From Treponema sp. (GTDB lineage Bacteria > Spirochaetota > Spirochaetia > Treponematales > Breznakiellaceae): DNA of 13,664 bases. Made by a program: the position numbers and the translations under genes. Numbering within the stretch: position 1 is the first letter of the stretch; each line of letters starts with the position of its first letter. The stretch lies in the NCBI GenBank assembly GCA_031288575.1, contig JAITRD010000282.1:1-13664 (forward strand), written 5' to 3'. The notes under the pieces were generated by a model. The model made no database searches. It worked only from the letters and a program-made list of their open reading frames with translations, and was not told the DNA's origin. Below are positions 1 through 6,457 of this stretch, piece by piece.

Positions 1-272
1 AAGTAGGCCCGGATCAGGGGCGCGGGCCGGTAAGCCCGGTAGAATTCCTGGATCCCCTCGGGGATGGGGATAAGCCGGGTGTCCTCGTCCAGTTCCTGCC
101 GTACCGGCTCCTTACAGAACACCGGCTCCAGGTCCGCCGCCGCCGCGGGTTTCAGGGTCCCCGGGTGGAGGATGGGGTCGGGCTTTTCCTTCATGTCCGC
201 CCGTATGTTGTACCAGCACTTGGGAATCTCCTCCTCCGAAAGGTAAAGCCGGGTTGGAATTTTTGCCGCCAT
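1..272 (-). CDS. trpB2: Tryptophan synthase beta chain, TrpB2 type (N-terminal part)
   Basis: The first 90 codons of a leftward gene are present and the rest lies outside the window. The protein opens with MAAKIPTRLYLSEEEIPKCW, followed by HPGTLKP near residues 41-47, a DLEPVF segment and RPAPLIRA at about 82-89. This order is characteristic of the TrpB2 subfamily, the longer beta-subunit paralogue that condenses indole with serine using pyridoxal phosphate and often acts without a neighbouring trpA. The PLP lysine lies beyond the part seen. The ATG at 272-270 is preceded by AAGGAG with a seven-base gap, which fixes the start. A sigma70-like promoter and two palindromes lie directly upstream, so expression is probably repressor-controlled. 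I recognise the family from the N-terminal pattern only; the gene could also be decayed beyond the window edge. Confidence 0.85.
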   Translation of the reverse strand, partial: MAAKIPTRLYLSEEEIPKCWYNIRADMKEKPDPILHPGTLKPAAAADLEPVFCKEPVRQELDEDTRLIPIPEGIQEFYRAYRPAPLIRAY

Positions 273-298
273 AGTGTCTCTCCTTAATGCTATTCTGC

Positions 299-334
299 CG
301 CTTCTATGTATAGAAGCGTTTCTATTAATAGAAA
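299..334 (-). promoter_or_regulatory. Tandem palindromes, likely repressor operators of trpB2
   Basis: Two palindromes share the core TTCTAT-N2-ATAGAA. The first, 299-318, is a 20-base inverted repeat interrupted only by a central GT. The second, 319-334, is TTTCTATTAATAGAAA, a perfect 16-base palindrome. They abut with centres 18 bases apart. The second overlaps the predicted -10 box and start point and the first lies in the leader, so a dimeric repressor bound to both would block transcription. The ligand is unknown; given the gene, tryptophan or a related metabolite is the natural guess. Neither palindrome has a T-tract, which argues against a terminator. Confidence 0.65.
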
Positions 335-362
335 CATAATGGGCAGTGGGGGAATTTGTCAA
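333..362 (-). promoter_or_regulatory. Putative sigma70 promoter for trpB2
   Basis: Read on the - strand, TTGACA (362-357) matches the -35 consensus exactly. It is followed after 18 bases by TATGTT (338-333), a four-of-six match to the -10 box. Transcription would start near 326, inside the second palindrome, leaving a leader of about 55 bases before the ATG. The -10 match is imperfect, so confidence is moderate. Confidence 0.5.
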
Positions 363-479
363 GAACCTTTTCCCAACTCTTTTTTTCAACTTCTCCTCAA
401 AAAATCTTCAGGTAGGACTAAAACATTTTTTGGACGATTATTAGACGATTGTGAGTCGTAAGCTCTCAAAATACTCTAT

Positions 480-1621
480 ATGGAAATTTTTCAAACGTCC
501 GTTTCGGCGCGTATCATGGTGGTTCTGACCGCGGGCTGGATCATCGATCTGGTGTCCAGCCTGGTCCTGCCCTGTTGGTCTCGGCCCAATCGGAACGGGT
601 GGCGCCCTACGAGGAACTGGCCGCCCGGTTTTCGGGGGATCCGGTGAAAAGGGTCCCCGGCGCCGAGGCGGAAAACCCCGAATACGATCTGGCCTAAGAG
701 ACCCTGCCGGGGGTCAGCAAATACGACAGCCCCGGCCTGGCCCAGTCCAAGCCCATTGAAACCAAGGAAGTGTGGCTCTCTTGGATGCGGAACAACCTGA
801 ACGACATCCCCGGCTTTCTGGAGGACCGGTGGAACCTGGCCCAGGATTTTGTCCTCTCCTCGGAACTCAAGCGTCCCGAAGATGTCGAGGCCTTTTTGCT
901 GGCCCCCCGGGAACATTTTGTCCGGGCCCAGAACAAGGGCTTTGAATACGCCGACACCTGGCTCCCCATCGGATACGGCGCCACCATCACGGACCCCGAT
1001 GTGGTGGCCATGATGACCACCACCCTCAGCATCAACCCCGGAGACCGGGTGCTGGAAATCGGCACCGGATCGGGTTACCAGTCCACTATCCTTTCCTACC
1101 TGACCAGCGAAGTCTACACCATCGAGATTATCAAGCCCCTGTTTATCGAAACCGACCACCTCCACCGGGACCTGGAAAAATTCTACCCTTCCTACAGCTC
1201 TATCGGCCGGAAACTGGGGGACGGCTACTACGGCTGAGACAAATACGCTCCCTTTGACAAGATCATCGTTACCTGCGCCGTTGGCCACATCCCGCCCCCT
1301 TTGCTCAAGCAGCTCAAGCCGGGGGGCATCATGGTCCTGCCTCTGGGACCGCCGGGCCGCCAATACATTATGGAGGTGAAAAAGGAAGTGGCCGAAGATG
1401 GGTCTGTCATCCTCAGTCGCCGGGACGTATACAACGGTCTGCGGGTAAGTTTCATCCCTTTCCGGGACGAGGTGGGCACTTCCTACAGCGGCCCCGCGCT
1501 TCCTCAAGCAAATCCACATATAGGCGAGCCTTCCCCAAAACTCGGTTGGTTTTGGAATAAGCTCATTGACAAAATCTTTTTTTCAATTTATAAATATATT
1601 AATCCGATTGAAATACTATGA
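480..1621 (+). pseudogene. Broken protein-L-isoaspartate O-methyltransferase-like gene
   Basis: The reading frame can be reassembled across three lesions into a PCMT-family protein. From ATG 480 it runs through a hydrophobic stretch (VVLTAGWIIDLVSSLVLP), which would be a signal peptide or membrane anchor. The frame then changes by one base at about 565-572 and continues PALLVSAQSERVAPYEELAA. An in-frame TAA lies at 695-697. The methyltransferase core follows: PREHFV, the PIGYGATITDP segment, the SAM-binding motif VLEIGTGSGYQ (about 1050-1082), then TGA at 1235-1237 where GYYG-x-DKYAPFD expects an aromatic residue, probably Trp. [23 protein letters not shown] follows in the same frame. PCMT enzymes methylate isoaspartyl residues in damaged proteins. 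No ribosome binding site precedes ATG 480, and the last 35 or so codons, including an AT-rich end, do not look like the family. The gene is almost certainly non-functional as a whole. The long open frame on the opposite strand is a by-product of GC-rich codon use. Confidence 0.82.
1566..1594 (+). promoter_or_regulatory. Strong sigma70-type promoter for the operon
   Basis: TTGACA at 1566-1571 is a perfect -35 box. After exactly 17 bases comes TATAAA at 1589-1594, a five-of-six -10 box, in a locally AT-rich patch. The start point would be near 1601, about 40 bases ahead of the flavoprotein gene. The promoter lies inside the tail of the broken methyltransferase frame, which supports that tail being non-coding today. 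No clear operator palindrome is visible beside it. Confidence 0.75.
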
Positions 1622-1642
1622 AAATAGGAGAGATGGGGCCGA

Positions 1643-3445
1643 ATGGGAAAGATACATACCGTTATTGAAAGCGATGTTTTAGTGGTGGGCGGCGCAGGGG
1701 CGGGGGTGATGAGTGCCGTCCGTTCCAGCCAGGCCGGCGCTTCGGTAACACTGGTTTCCAAAGGAAAAGTGGGGAAAAGCGGAAATACCATTATGATAGG
1801 GGGCGGTTTCGGCATAGACGGCGACGGGGCCCGGGAAATAGTGGGGATGGGGGATGCCAACCCGGAATATACCCGTGAAGCGGCCTTCAAAAAATTGGTA
1901 TACAGCGGTTTTTTTCTGGGAGATCAGCGGCTGCAAAAAGCCTTTGTGGATTTCGGCCCTTACGGCGTTCGGGATTGCCTTGAATGGGTGAAGCATGCGG
2001 GACAATTGTTTTTTTATAATGCCCGGGGCTGCAGTTGGCGTACATCCGGGGCCGCCTTTGGAAACACCGTCAAACAGGGGATTAAGGAACACCCGGAAAT
2101 CGCGGTGTATGAGGATGTGCTGATCGCGGAACTCCTGAAAAAGGGGGACGCTGTCTGCGGCGTTCTTGGCATCGATATTTATACCGGGGAATTTATACAG
2201 TTCAACGCTAAGGCGGTGATTCTCGCCACCGGGGGATTTCAGCCCTTCTCGATTAAAAATTCCCACAGCGATATGACCGGTGACGGCATCGGCCTGGCCC
2301 TTCGGGCGGGGGCGCGGGCGGTAGATATGGAATTTCTTCTTTTCATCGGTACCATTCTGGAGCCGGTTTATGCCAGGGGTTCTATTCTACCTTTCCTTTT
2401 TTCCATTCCCGCCCTGTTTAGCCTACGGCCCCGGATGAGGGACCTTGACGGCGAGGAACTGGTCTTTCCGCCGGACGACAAATACAAGGTGGGGCCCACC
2501 AACGGAAAGGTCAACAAACTCCTCATGGCGGAATTTTACGGACGGGGAATCTACAAAAAAATGAAGAAGTACGGCAACGCCTTTTACTACGATTATTCCG
2601 CATATAGCGATGATGACATCCGGCAGGCTTTTTTGAATTACGCGGAATCCCAAAGTCAACTGCACCGCAGGGGATGGTACAACGGTACGGACCTTGTCCG
2701 GCTGGGGGAGGATATTATTGGAAACGGCAAACGGCTCAAGGTAACTTTCGGAAATGAATACAGTATGGGCGGAGTAGTGGTGGAGCCTGATTTTTCCACC
2801 GGTGTTCCGGGGCTCTACGCGGCGGGGGAAGTAAGCGGCGGTACATTCGGGGCCTTCCGCAGCGGCGACGGCCTTACGGAAATGCTGGCCCACGGTTACG
2901 CGGCGGGGAGGTCCGCGGCGGAATATGCCGCTTCCCATGAACAGCTTGCGGCCGATGACGGGGAAGAAAAGGCGGAGAAGATTTTGGAGCCCTTTAGGCG
3001 TACCTCGGGACTGAGCCCTGTTGAGGCGCGCCGGGTCCTGGAAAAGATATGCGATGAGGGTTTTGATTTTTACCGGGACGGGGAACGGCTTGCCAGGGCT
3101 TACGATGAGATTGTGAAGCTGAGGAAAAATCTAAAGGATCTGTATGTTCCTGGCGAAGATCGGCGCTACAACCTGGAATGGATTAACGCGGAGCAGGTAA
3201 AAAATCTGGCCATCTGCGCGGAGATAGGGATATATGGAGCCTTAAACCGGCGCGAGAGCAGGGGAACGCATCTCAGAGCGGATTATCCCGAAGTGAACAA
3301 CCGGGACTATCTTTTTAACCATACCGCCGCCCTGGAGGGTGAAAAAATACTTTACGGAAAACAAACGCCCCGGGCCGATTATCTGCCCCCGGTTAAAGAA
3401 AACTATCCCGGGGTGGTGGATTTTTTGGCTGCCCAGGTTTTATGA
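1643..3445 (+). CDS. FAD-binding fumarate reductase/succinate dehydrogenase-family flavoprotein
   Basis: This 600-residue protein belongs to the FAD_binding_2 / SdhA-FrdA-NadB-AprA superfamily. Visible motifs are the N-terminal dinucleotide-binding VVGGAGAGVMSA (14-25), ATGGFQ (195-200), TGDGIGLALRAGA (212-224), YSMGGVVVEPD (373-383), GLYAAGEVSGGTFGAFRSGDG (within 390-410) and the C-terminal RRESRGTHLRADYP (536-549). These define FAD binding and the capping and helical domains. Two differences from the respiratory enzymes stand out. The HYxMGG histidine is Glu372, and the His that carries covalent FAD in SdhA/FrdA (SHT) is replaced in SGNT, so FAD is probably non-covalent. No signal peptide or FMN-binding domain is seen, so it is probably cytoplasmic. 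ATG 1643 follows AGGAG by 12 bases, a slightly long spacing. The [2Fe-2S] protein gene begins 10 bases after the stop and is the likely electron partner. The substrate is unknown; reduction of an unsaturated carboxylate is inferred from family and context. Confidence 0.85.
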   Translation: MGKIHTVIESDVLVVGGAGAGVMSAVRSSQAGASVTLVSKGKVGKSGNTIMIGGGFGIDGDGAREIVGMGDANPEYTREAAFKKLVYSGFFLGDQRLQKAFVDFGPYGVRDCLEWVKHAGQLFFYNARGCSWRTSGAAFGNTVKQGIKEHPEIAVYEDVLIAELLKKGDAVCGVLGIDIYTGEFIQFNAKAVILATGGFQPFSIKNSHSDMTGDGIGLALRAGARAVDMEFLLFIGTILEPVYARGSILPFLFSIPALFSLRPRMRDLDGEELVFPPDDKYKVGPTNGKVNKLLMAEFYGRGIYKKMKKYGNAFYYDYSAYSDDDIRQAFLNYAESQSQLHRRGWYNGTDLVRLGEDIIGNGKRLKVTFGNEYSMGGVVVEPDFSTGVPGLYAAGEVSGGTFGAFRSGDGLTEMLAHGYAAGRSAAEYAASHEQLAADDGEEKAEKILEPFRRTSGLSPVEARRVLEKICDEGFDFYRDGERLARAYDEIVKLRKNLKDLYVPGEDRRYNLEWINAEQVKNLAICAEIGIYGALNRRESRGTHLRADYPEVNNRDYLFNHTAALEGEKILYGKQTPRADYLPPVKENYPGVVDFLAAQVL

Positions 3446-3455
3446 GGAGGCAGCA

Positions 3456-3749
3456 ATGAGGGTGGCGATTAAAAGAAGCGGCGGAGTGGCGGAATACGAT
3501 GTTCCCGATCGTGAATACACGGTAACAGTAATGCAGGTATTGGACTATATCTATGAAGAACTGGATCACAGCCTGGCCTATTTCCGGCACAGCGCCTGCT
3601 GTCAGGGAGTATGCGCCCGCTGCGTGGTAAAGGCAAACGGGAAAAGCATCCTCGCCTGTGTGGAAAAGCTGGAACCGGGAACAAGGGCCTTAAACCTGGA
3701 ACCCGCGGGAAACCGGGTGGTACGGGACCTGGTTATAGAAAAGGACTGA
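3456..3749 (+). CDS. Small stand-alone [2Fe-2S] protein, SdhB/FrdB N-domain-like
   Basis: This 97-residue protein resembles only the N-terminal plant-ferredoxin-like domain of SdhB/FrdB. It has the sequence VLDYIYEELDHSLAYFRHSA, then the cluster ligands Cys48-x4-Cys53-x2-Cys56-x11-Cys68, the spacing seen in SdhB (CxxGxCGxC...LAC). The C-terminal domain that carries [4Fe-4S] and [3Fe-4S] clusters in respiratory SdhB is missing, and the stop is clean (TGA 3747-3749). It is therefore a single-cluster electron carrier. ATG 3456 has a strong GAGGAGG site five bases upstream. Its position directly after the flavoprotein gene suggests that it delivers electrons to that enzyme's FAD. No quinone-reactive membrane subunit is encoded nearby. 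Confidence 0.85.
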   Translation: MRVAIKRSGGVAEYDVPDREYTVTVMQVLDYIYEELDHSLAYFRHSACCQGVCARCVVKANGKSILACVEKLEPGTRALNLEPAGNRVVRDLVIEKD

Positions 3750-3752
3750 AAA

Positions 3753-5096
3753 GTGGACGAGATAGAGAAACGGATCATTGAAAGGATAGATGCCCGCAGG
3801 GAGGAGATGCTGGCCTTTAGCCGGGATATTTATACCCACGCGGAACTTGGGTACAAGGAACACCGGAGCGCTGGAAAATTCGCGGAAATTCTTCAAAGGC
3901 TAAAAATTCCGGCGATTGAGCAGGGCCTTGCCATTACCGGGGTAAAAGGCTACCTAAAGCCAAAAAACGAAAACAAACCGGTTATCGCATTGATTGGAGA
4001 ACTTGACGCACTGCGGATACCCGCTCATAAATACGCGAATCCTGAAACCCAGGCCGCCCACTGCTGCGGCCATCACGCGCAGCTCTCGGGGGTAGCAGGC
4101 GCGGCCCTTGCCCTTTCCGACCCGGAAATAGCGAAAACTTTGGGGGGGAACGTGGTGTTTTTCGCCGTCCCTGCAGAGGAATACGGGGAAATCGCCTTCA
4201 AAAACCAGTTGAAGGCGGACGGAAAAATCCGTTACGGCGGCGGAAAGTGTGAACTCATACGGATCGGCGCTTTCGATGATATTGGGCTGAGCATTGCCCA
4301 TCATAGCAACAATGAAGGCATCCATGTTGGCGGCGGAAGCAGCAATGGTTTTGTATCCAAAGTGATCCGTATTCTTGGACGGGCGGCTCACGCGGCGGCG
4401 GCACCCTATCTGGGGGTGAATGCCCTGAACGCGGCGGCCCTGGGACACGCAGGTTTGCAGTTTCAGCGGGAAACTTTTAAGGACGAGGACTCGGTGAGGG
4501 TACATGCGATTATCACCAAGGGCGGGGACCTGGTAAACGTCATTCCTGACGAGGTGATTATTGAAAGCCTGGTACGGGCTAAAAGTATTGACGCGATCCT
4601 CGACGCAAACCGTAAAACGGACAGGGCCTATAAGGCCGGGGCGGATGCCCTGGGAGCGGGGTACGAGATAGAGACCATGCCGGGTTACCTGCCCCAGATT
4701 CCTACGCCTCCCAATCCGGCCCTGATAGAGGCGGTCTGTCTCGCGGTCCCCGGAACGGAACCGCATTTAGTGGCTCCCGATCATCATAGTACAGGTTCCA
4801 CCGATGTGGGAGATCTCCAGCATATTCAGCCGGTGCTTACTTTCAGCACCGGGGGGACCAAAGGGGCCTATCATTCGCCCCTCTTTGAGATCATCGATGA
4901 GGAAGAGGCCTATATTGCTACGGCAAAGATTTTTGCCCTGGGAGCCTACCGTCTGCTGAAGGATAACGCGGCGGCGGCCCGGGAAACTATTGATGCCTAT
5001 AAACCGGTATTCACCAAGGATACCTATGTTCAATTTATGGAAACCCTTGTATCTACTGAAAAAAAGGAGTTAAGCGGAAATGAGTGGGGAAAATAA
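3753..5096 (+). CDS. M20-family amidohydrolase, AbgB-like
   Basis: This 447-residue zinc/manganese-type amidohydrolase resembles p-aminobenzoyl-glutamate hydrolase subunit B (AbgB) and relatives that cleave N-acyl amino acids. The visible metal and catalytic motifs are GELDAL (82-87), HCCGHHAQLSG (103-113, with Cys105 and His107), PAEEYGE (140-146, Glu142/143), IAHHSN (His183/184), the dimerisation-domain AAHAAAAPYLG (211-221), STDVGDL (349-355) and AYHSP (His374), so the active site looks complete. The start is GTG 3753, three bases after the previous stop, with AAAGGA inside the end of the previous gene. The stop overlaps the next gene by 17 bases. There is no signal peptide, so it is cytoplasmic. 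A general role in hydrolysing an imported amide is well supported; p-aminobenzoyl-glutamate as substrate is not. Confidence 0.88.
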   Translation: MDEIEKRIIERIDARREEMLAFSRDIYTHAELGYKEHRSAGKFAEILQRLKIPAIEQGLAITGVKGYLKPKNENKPVIALIGELDALRIPAHKYANPETQAAHCCGHHAQLSGVAGAALALSDPEIAKTLGGNVVFFAVPAEEYGEIAFKNQLKADGKIRYGGGKCELIRIGAFDDIGLSIAHHSNNEGIHVGGGSSNGFVSKVIRILGRAAHAAAAPYLGVNALNAAALGHAGLQFQRETFKDEDSVRVHAIITKGGDLVNVIPDEVIIESLVRAKSIDAILDANRKTDRAYKAGADALGAGYEIETMPGYLPQIPTPPNPALIEAVCLAVPGTEPHLVAPDHHSTGSTDVGDLQHIQPVLTFSTGGTKGAYHSPLFEIIDEEEAYIATAKIFALGAYRLLKDNAAAARETIDAYKPVFTKDTYVQFMETLVSTEKKELSGNEWGK

Positions 5097-5625
5097 AAAC
5101 ACGGGGCCGGCGGCACAACCATCCCTTGGGGATGTGCGCCAGGCATGCCGTCAATTTGCCATGCTGTATTTCAATTTGTGCAGAACCCTGGTGGAGGCCC
5201 TCGGAGAGGAAGCCGCTTTCCCCCTGGTTCAGAAAACAATTTTTCACTTGGCCCTTGACCGTACCGACCGCAGCCGGGCAAAAGCCCTGGCCCAGGATCT
5301 GGTCCCCAGCCTGGAAAATTTTCCGCTGGTGAACGATCTTCCCTTTATTGCCTGGAAGGAATGGAAACCGGAAGACGGCGGCGTCCGCTGTCCCTACGCG
5401 GAGGCCTGGCTGGGCTACTATGAGGTGTATCCCTGGTTCAAACGATTCGCCTCCATGTACTGCGATGTGATCGATACGACCAACATTGAAAATTTTTCCC
5501 GAACTACTTCTCACCGGATCACCCGGAATCTCCTCTGGGGCGATCTTTCCTGCGAACGGGAATATTTTGAAAGTGAAAAAATTAAGCGGGGTATTTTTAC
5601 CTACGGGGAGCGGGATAATGGCTGA
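5080..5625 (+). CDS. L-2-amino-thiazoline-4-carboxylate hydrolase-like protein
   Basis: This 181-residue protein resembles the ATC hydrolase-like family. The C-terminal half shows its typical pattern: RCPYAEAW (103-110, Cys104), ASMYCDVIDTTN (124-135, Cys128, Asp129), then RNLLWGDLSCEREY (149-162, Gly154, Asp155, Cys158). The N-terminal half is helical with no motif I can name. In Pseudomonas, ATC hydrolase opens the thiazoline ring to give N-carbamoyl-L-cysteine, which an M20-type amidase then cleaves. Here the gene directly follows an M20 gene, which fits a hydrolase pair, but the family is broad and the substrate need not be ATC. ATG 5080 has AAGGAG ten bases upstream and lies within the end of the M20 gene. 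The stop overlaps the nitroreductase gene by eight bases, indicating translational coupling. Confidence 0.6.
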   Translation: MSGENKNTGPAAQPSLGDVRQACRQFAMLYFNLCRTLVEALGEEAAFPLVQKTIFHLALDRTDRSRAKALAQDLVPSLENFPLVNDLPFIAWKEWKPEDGGVRCPYAEAWLGYYEVYPWFKRFASMYCDVIDTTNIENFSRTTSHRITRNLLWGDLSCEREYFESEKIKRGIFTYGERDNG

Positions 5626-6439
5626 GTTTAATTTAACGGATGAAGAATATCTGGCATTGGATGATGCGGAATTCCGGGCGCGTTTCCGGGAGCGGATCCA
5701 CCATACCCTGGAAATCCAGATCTACGCCGCGGCGTACCGGAATAAGACGCTGTCCCCAAACCAGGCCGATACGTGTAAACGCCTGAGTAAACTGTGGCGT
5801 CATCGGGGACTTCCTACGGATGCCCATGACTATGTATTGGGCCAGCAGATCAGCGCCTGGGCCGATGCTCTTTCCCGAGGTGAAAAAATAGACCTGTCCC
5901 CATACGCGCCTAAAAAGGTAAGCCCCGAAGAGGAGGAGAGCTTTTTCAGGATCATTCATGAACGGAGATCCGTGCGGGAATTTACATCCCAACGGGTAAG
6001 CGATGAACTCATTGATAAAATCCTAGACTCAGGCAATTGGGCGGCTCATTCCTGTAATCTTCAGTCTATCCGTTATCTTGTGATACGGGAAGAAACAAGT
6101 CCCGGTTTGTTTCTGGGCAGTGATATTCCCGGCGGACCGGTCCATTTGGTGATCCTCCAGGATACCAGGGTATACAAGGCCAACCCCTTCAACCCGGTAC
6201 GCAACCGTCTTCTGGATGCGGGAGCGGCGGCACAAAATATCGCCCTAGCGGTCCACGCGGCGGGACTTGAGGGGGTATGGCTTACATTTAACGATAAAAT
6301 TGTTGAACGCCTGCGGACCCGCTTTAATCTGCCTGAGTATGTTACTCCGGTAACCTATGTCGATGTAGGGTATGGTGATCAGACTCCATATCCTGTTCTG
6401 CGCCCCAAAGTTGCTGAAGTGGTTTTGGGACGGGGATAA
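5618..6439 (+). CDS. Nitroreductase-family protein with N-terminal extension
   Basis: Residues about 112-273 form an FMN-dependent nitroreductase domain. HERRSVREF (114-122) is the phosphate-binding start, AAHSCNLQSIR (142-152) corresponds to the usual ApSxxNxQPxR, DAGAAAQNIALAVHAAGLEG (200-219) is the central helix, and YVDVGYGDQTP with LRPKVAEVV closes the domain. Members reduce nitro, quinone, flavin or enone groups with NAD(P)H, and some serve dehalogenation or flavin supply. Residues 1-111 are an extra charged, largely helical region with no recognised domain, making the protein longer than typical single-domain members (about 180-220 residues). ATG 5618 lies eight bases before the previous stop with GGGGAG seven bases upstream. 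It may provide reducing power or a second reduction step beside the flavoprotein; this is inference. Confidence 0.85.
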   Translation: MAEFNLTDEEYLALDDAEFRARFRERIHHTLEIQIYAAAYRNKTLSPNQADTCKRLSKLWRHRGLPTDAHDYVLGQQISAWADALSRGEKIDLSPYAPKKVSPEEEESFFRIIHERRSVREFTSQRVSDELIDKILDSGNWAAHSCNLQSIRYLVIREETSPGLFLGSDIPGGPVHLVILQDTRVYKANPFNPVRNRLLDAGAAAQNIALAVHAAGLEGVWLTFNDKIVERLRTRFNLPEYVTPVTYVDVGYGDQTPYPVLRPKVAEVVLGRG

Positions 6440-6457
6440 AAAATCAAGAGGAGTGTA

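Noticed and set aside
433..450. Direct repeat GACGATT with 11-base spacing
   Set aside because: Only two short copies exist, they are not placed at a clear promoter, and they could be chance.
491..1519. A long leftward open frame of 342 codons
   Set aside because: It is exactly antisense to the methyltransferase remnant, has no ribosome binding site or recognisable domain, and is explained by the high GC at codon third positions of the + strand frame.
1618..1668. Sixteen-residue open frame overlapping the flavoprotein start, a possible leader peptide
   Set aside because: It has no ribosome binding site of its own and no runs of a regulatory amino acid, and no attenuator structure follows.
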